DNA of 64,000 bases from Methylosinus sp. Sm6 (GTDB lineage Bacteria > Pseudomonadota > Alphaproteobacteria > Rhizobiales > Beijerinckiaceae): positions 186,001 to 250,000 of the forward strand of contig NZ_JAINDZ010000001.1 of assembly GCF_019802345.1 (NCBI RefSeq). Reading direction: 5' to 3'. The first letter of the stretch is position 1, and each line of letters opens with the position of its first letter. A program made the translations under genes and the position numbers. Under the pieces are notes generated by a model. The model worked only from the letters and a program-made list of their open reading frames with translations. It was not told the DNA's origin and ran no database searches. Below, in pieces: positions 62,510-64,000 of this stretch.

Positions 62510-64000
62510 TCAGACCGCCACGTCGGCGGCTTCCTCGATGACGAACGGCTTCAGCGCGTTGCTCGTCGAGAAGGTAAATTTCCATTTGTAGGACGTCAGA
62601 TTCGGAAGCCCGGTAAAATTGACCGTGAGCACTTTGAGCCCATCGGAACGCGTCCGAATCGACGTCGACGCCGCCGCGGCCTCGGTGGCGTATCCGGCGC
62701 CATGCAGCAATGTCACCGCAATAGTGTGATAGGTCGTGCTATAGGACGAGAGCAGGACAGTAATCTGCACTGTCGTAATCGCCGCAGGCGGCGTCCATGC
62801 CTGCGAGATCGCCACGCCATTGGTGCGCGGACGCGTGAGCGCGACGCGCGACTCCGCGAGTTTTATACCCGGCGCGAAGTCATGCGTGTGCGTCAACGCC
62901 AGCCGCGCCTGCACAAGCGCCGGCAGCCCGATAAAAGGCGTCGTGCCATTGATCTTGCCGAGCGTATACCACGTGTTGTTGACCTTGAACTGCCACGCGA
63001 GCCCGACGCCGCCACCACCATGCACACATGGCGCGAGAACGTCTATGCCCGTGATGCCGCCGTCGAGGCTCCACGGCTGCAGATTGACGACCGTGCTCGT
63101 CGACGTGAATTTCGCGACATGCTCCTGGAAGCAGAGATCACGATCTGGCATCGCGATGGCAAAGGCGTCGTCGACAAAAGTGTAGAGGGTCCCCTGGGTG
63201 TAATCATTGTTGTTCGAGATTTTGAACGTGTGAGCGCCGGCCGTGACGACGACGATGGCGTAACGCGATTTCGACAAGACGACGAATGGCTCGAGCGGGA
63301 AATGCGTCCAGCCATTGTCGACGAGATCGGCCGCCGCGACCGTCACCCAGGAATAGACGCGGCCCAAATCCGGCTTGCCGTCGAGCACGTCGCACACGAG
63401 CAGCGTGACGTCACCGGTCGCCGCCGCATCGGTAATCCAGAGATCATAGCCCGTCACCCAACGCTTCGCTGTCGCCAGACATGTCTGTGCGAGAAGTTTG
63501 CCGGTGACGCTTTTTTGCGTCGCGCCGAATTCCCAATATTCCTCGCCCCAATCGTCCTGGAAAAATCTCTCGAGGCGGATGATGCGGTGATTGAGCGCGG
63601 CCTCTTTTACGTTCGCCACCGTGAACGTCTCGCCGCCCTTCTGGAAAACGCCGCTGACCGGGTCGAATTCACCCGTCTGCCAGTAGCGGTTGTTGGTGCA
63701 GATCAGGAATTCCTCGCCATAACGCTGGCGCAGGCGGGACAGCTTGAGCACATCGCCCGTGATCGTCGTCATCTGATATTGGGCGATCGGCAAATCCAGA
63801 TCGCGCTCGCGCGCCTGATCGCCGATCGATAGCGAGACGACCTCGGAATATTTTGGCAGCATCAAGCCGCCCGGCGTGACGGTGACGGCGGAATCGATCG
63901 AGGACAGCAGCGCGATTTGCTGCTCGTTTCTGTGGGCGTCGGCGAAGCGCACGCCCTCCTCGACCTTCGCCAGCCACGCTACATTGGCCGTGTCGCTTTG
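62510..64000 (-). CDS. Large phage structural protein, 5' end outside window
   Basis: At least 496 residues; the frame stays open to the window edge (S-D-T-A-N-V-A-W-L-A-K-V-E-E-G-V-R-F). Strand-rich with beta-sandwich-like units: Y-D-L-W-I-T-D-A-A-A-T-G-D-V-T-L-L-V-C-D-V, F-K-V-N-N-T-W-Y-T-L-G-K and Y-K-W-K-F-T-F. Comes before the fibre in the operon, so a baseplate or fibre-proximal protein is likely. Family not recognised. Confidence 0.6.
   Translation of the reverse strand, partial: QSDTANVAWLAKVEEGVRFADAHRNEQQIALLSSIDSAVTVTPGGLMLPKYSEVVSLSIGDQARERDLDLPIAQYQMTTITGDVLKLSRLRQRYGEEFLICTNNRYWQTGEFDPVSGVFQKGGETFTVANVKEAALNHRIIRLERFFQDDWGEEYWEFGATQKSVTGKLLAQTCLATAKRWVTGYDLWITDAAATGDVTLLVCDVLDGKPDLGRVYSWVTVAAADLVDNGWTHFPLEPFVVLSKSRYAIVVVTAGAHTFKISNNNDYTQGTLYTFVDDAFAIAMPDRDLCFQEHVAKFTSTSTVVNLQPWSLDGGITGIDVLAPCVHGGGGVGLAWQFKVNNTWYTLGKINGTTPFIGLPALVQARLALTHTHDFAPGIKLAESRVALTRPRTNGVAISQAWTPPAAITTVQITVLLSSYSTTYHTIAVTLLHGAGYATEAAAASTSIRTRSDGLKVLTVNFTGLPNLTSYKWKFTFSTSNALKPFVIEEAADVAV

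Overview
The window is high-GC alphaproteobacterial DNA (Hyphomicrobiales/Rhizobiales type). A mesaconyl-CoA hydratase gene (ethylmalonyl-CoA pathway), a FeuPQ-like two-component system and a complete gene-transfer-agent (GTA) type head-tail cluster fit a methylotroph or type II methanotroph such as Methylocystis or Methylosinus. No methane-oxidation gene is visible, so the genus is an inference.

Layout. (1) 1-696: the end of a GNAT acetyltransferase gene. (2) 905-22407, plus strand: a siphovirus-type structural cluster in the order of the Rhodobacter capsulatus GTA genes g1-g15 (terminases, portal, protease, capsid, connectors, tail tube, chaperones, short tape measure, DUF2460, DUF2163 hub, NlpC/P60 peptidase, TIM-barrel megatron). 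It continues directly into a seven-repeat tail fibre, a small protein, a beta-helix spike, a GH19-like endolysin and a holin-like protein. No integrase, repressor or replication gene is seen. (3) 22487-46857: ordinary chromosome, with a two-component system, pirin, tRNA-Leu, YgiQ, gpt, CinA-like, YggT/YggU, mcd, acyltransferase, HIT, Nudix, DinJ/YafQ toxin-antitoxin, gltB, mrp, FadL-like porin and tRNA-Ser. (4) 46967-64000: part of a second, contractile-tail (P2/Mu-like) prophage. A small divergent regulatory region lies at 46967-47829, and a minus-strand late operon runs from a tail gene cut by the window edge through fibre, lysis genes, sheath, tube, gpE/E' frameshift pair, tape measure, U, X and D.

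The most striking locus is 2985-5574. The HK97-type portal protein of the GTA-like cluster carries a C-terminal polymorphic-toxin domain that resembles the CdiA-CT RNase A-like family. It is joined by a SPDQPRV...GGQW pretoxin-like linker and followed at once by two related small genes that look like tandem immunity proteins. The insert has visibly lower GC than the head genes around it. This suggests a virion- or GTA-particle-borne ribonuclease with its own immunity.

The two phage clusters are of different tail types and lie on opposite strands, yet they share a fibre-propeller / small protein / endolysin cassette at high identity. This implies module exchange and gives two long inverted repeats about 38 kb apart. 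Other notable items are a T TTT TTG frameshift site in the gpE-like gene, a tape measure with a duplicated lysozyme-like module plus an M15-like peptidase, and a sheath protein with an inserted tandem domain.
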